A program made the translations under genes and the position numbers. A stretch of 64,000 nt of DNA from Azorinus chamasolen (taxonomy: Eukaryota; Mollusca; Bivalvia; Cardiida; Solecurtidae), in NCBI GenBank assembly GCA_963576725.1, contig OY755240.1, positions 31,810,620 through 31,874,619 of the forward strand. The letters are read 5' to 3'. The notes beneath the pieces are model-generated. The model did no database searches. It had not been told where the DNA came from and saw only the letters and a list, made by a program, of their open reading frames with translations. Positions 62,936-64,000 of the stretch are shown here, piece after piece. Position 1 is the first letter of the stretch. Each line of letters begins with the position of its first letter.

Positions 62936-63500
62936 GTATATGTTCAATATTAATGGCACAAGAAGTGTTTTGAAAAGAAGATCGGAAAACAAGCGGGGCC
63001 ATCAAATATCATTAAATATAAGATGATAACATTGATAAGTCATGTCTGAAAGTCCTTCTTGTTGTACAGGTGTCCTTTTGGTAGAAATAGATTTAAAAGA
63101 ACCACTGATGCAAGGACGGACGAACCGGAAATATTATGCAGTGTACTCGCCTGAAAACTTTCGGGTAGCATAATAAAAACACCGATACATTTACTGGGAC
63201 GTTATTTCTGCATGGGTATAATTAGAAGAAAAAAAACAATACCGTAATAGGTTAATGAGCTATGTACATAAATAGCTGTGTCGTCCTTCCGGGTCATACT
63301 ACTGGTAACTAGTAAATATACCTTTTAAATGCGGGTCATGATGCATGTACTGCATTTACAAACAATGTTGACCAAAATCCGAGGGCTTCTAGAGGATCTG
63401 CACTGTTTGTTATTCAACATCTTCTAGCAGGTTTAAGCTTTACATACTGAGTAGACACTTAGTAGTTAAAATACTGGGCTAGAAAGCGTTGAAAGGGTCA
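62936..63500. other. Spacer with one hairpin scrap
   Basis: 63350-63415: TTTACAAACAATGTTGACCA ... GGATCTGCACTGTTTG. Otherwise nothing recognisable. Confidence 0.45.
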
Positions 63501-63504
63501 ACCG

Positions 63505-63606
63505 ATACTATAATGTATGCATTACAATACGTTGGGTGTGAGAAAGAGATCTTAAGCGAGACAATACTGTATGCAATACAATTACGTTGAGTATAAGGAA
63601 GAGATC
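63505..63606. repeat. 50-bp direct duplication
   Basis: ATACT-TA-TGTATGCA-TACAAT-ACGTTG-GT blocks ending GAAAGAGATCTTAA / GGAAGAGATCTTAA occur twice; a family D element starts at the TTAA of the second copy. Confidence 0.75.
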
Positions 63607-63793
63607 TTAACCCTGTCCTCCACATGCTATTTTTAGACCCAACCTCTTTGAATGAATCTACCCAAAAGGAGCATTTATTAGAGAAAAGTAAAATTTTAGA
63701 ATTTTGTAGTTTGAAACCATTGTGATCACAATGGTTTCATTAAGTGACTTTTACAGAGGCGTAGAAAGGCGTATTTATGGAGGAAAGGGTTAA
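63607..63793 (+). mobile_element. MITE family D with its hairpin tip deleted
   Basis: TTAA-CCCTGTCCTCCACATGCT ... TTATGGAGGAAAGGG-TTAA. The stem is reduced to GAAACCATTGTGATCACAATGGTTTC: the usual central 40 or so bases are gone, with both remaining arms meeting at TGATCA. Confidence 0.92.
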
Positions 63794-63905
63794 CCCCTTC
63801 TCTATCGCATTTGCAAACGGCTTAGGACCAAGTGATGCCAAGTATCCGGCGTCTCATTAGGATCCAAGCTGTTTGACACTACGCGTGTGATACTCGACTT
63901 TGAGG
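63790..63905 (-). mobile_element. Family K sharing a TTAA with family D
   Basis: TTAA-CCCCTTCTCTATCGCATT, GCAAACGGCTTAGGACCAAG ... CATTAGGATCCAAGCTGTTT, GACACTACGCG. Its left TTAA is the right TTAA of the preceding D. Confidence 0.65.
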
Positions 63906-63940
63906 AGACTTCGTTTTTTCAAATCATGGTTAGGGTTTAT

Positions 63941-64000
63941 TTAACCCTTTCCTCCATGAATATTCATGTAAAACAAAATGACGTCATGAATATTAATTAG
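63941..64000 (-). mobile_element. Family E, cut by the window end
   Basis: TTAA-CCCTTTCCTCCATGAATA, then AAATGACGTCATGAATATTA with a perfect TGACGTCA; continues beyond the window. Confidence 0.85.

Overview
This window reads as accessory, repeat-choked DNA of a lophotrochozoan animal, most likely a bivalve mollusc. The evidence is a set of interleukin-17 (IL-17) cytokine genes of the molluscan kind, tRNA-derived SINEs like those of bivalves, degenerate reverse transcriptases, and very many small palindromic transposons. Species cannot be named from sequence alone. No prokaryotic gene organisation is present. Most short open frames are chance reads through repeats.

Genes. Four IL-17-type genes are the only convincing host genes. 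IL17-1 is on the plus strand (last exon 11937-12560). IL17-2 is on the minus strand, with two exons at 35605-35927 and 33595-33859 whose splice junction can be read exactly. IL17-3 is on the minus strand at 56505-57077, uninterrupted with its own ATG. IL17-4 is on the minus strand (last exon 57943-58533) and lacks two of the eight usual cysteines. For IL17-1, -2 and -4 the visible exon begins inside the signal peptide, so a short first exon is missing from this annotation.

Retroelements. Three plus-strand copies of one reverse-transcriptase element (1-570, 1722-3420, about 6065-7130) and one minus-strand tail (27160-27545) share the same coding tail and/or 3' region. A broken Ty3/gypsy pol lies at 5002-5960 (minus). 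LINE-like tails are at 19380-20105, 26462-26815 (minus) and 31060-31285. SINEs are at 18215-18410, 43143-43430 and 44222-44370 (minus).

Small palindromic elements. Well over 100 MITE copies or pieces fill the rest. I use my own family letters. TTAA class (families A, D, E, F, G, H, I, J, K, L, M): ends are TTAACCC.../...GGGTTAA, about 200-250 bp, like non-autonomous piggyBac elements. TA class (families P1-P4): ends are TA-CAGTARAACC.../...GGTTYTACTG-TA, about 200 bp, like pogo/Tigger MITEs. Family C is a palindrome with arms containing AAACCCTAT. Most are 'snap-back' elements with a long central hairpin. Several TTAA families with unrelated ends share nearly the same hairpin, including a conserved one-base mismatch, and both target classes share the hairpin tip GCTCCTATAGGAGC. 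Multiple clean nested insertions confirm the TTAA and TA target duplications.

Tandem arrays: 13 bp (10559-10992), 57 bp (11063-11925, running into the splice acceptor of IL17-1), 28 bp (14855-15590), CT (23063-23175), 48 bp (24725-25890), 8-9 bp forming the arms of a 1.2-kb inverted-repeat element (28922-30160), and 33 bp (41535-42310, grown inside a MITE hairpin).

Layout: 1-7.1 kb retroelements; 7-11 kb MITEs and minisatellites; 12 kb IL17-1; 13-33 kb MITEs, arrays and LINE tails; 33.6-35.9 kb IL17-2 with a MITE-filled intron; 36-56 kb dense MITEs; 56.5-58.5 kb the IL17-3/IL17-4 pair; 58.5-64 kb nested MITEs and a 200-base assembly gap (61982-62181).
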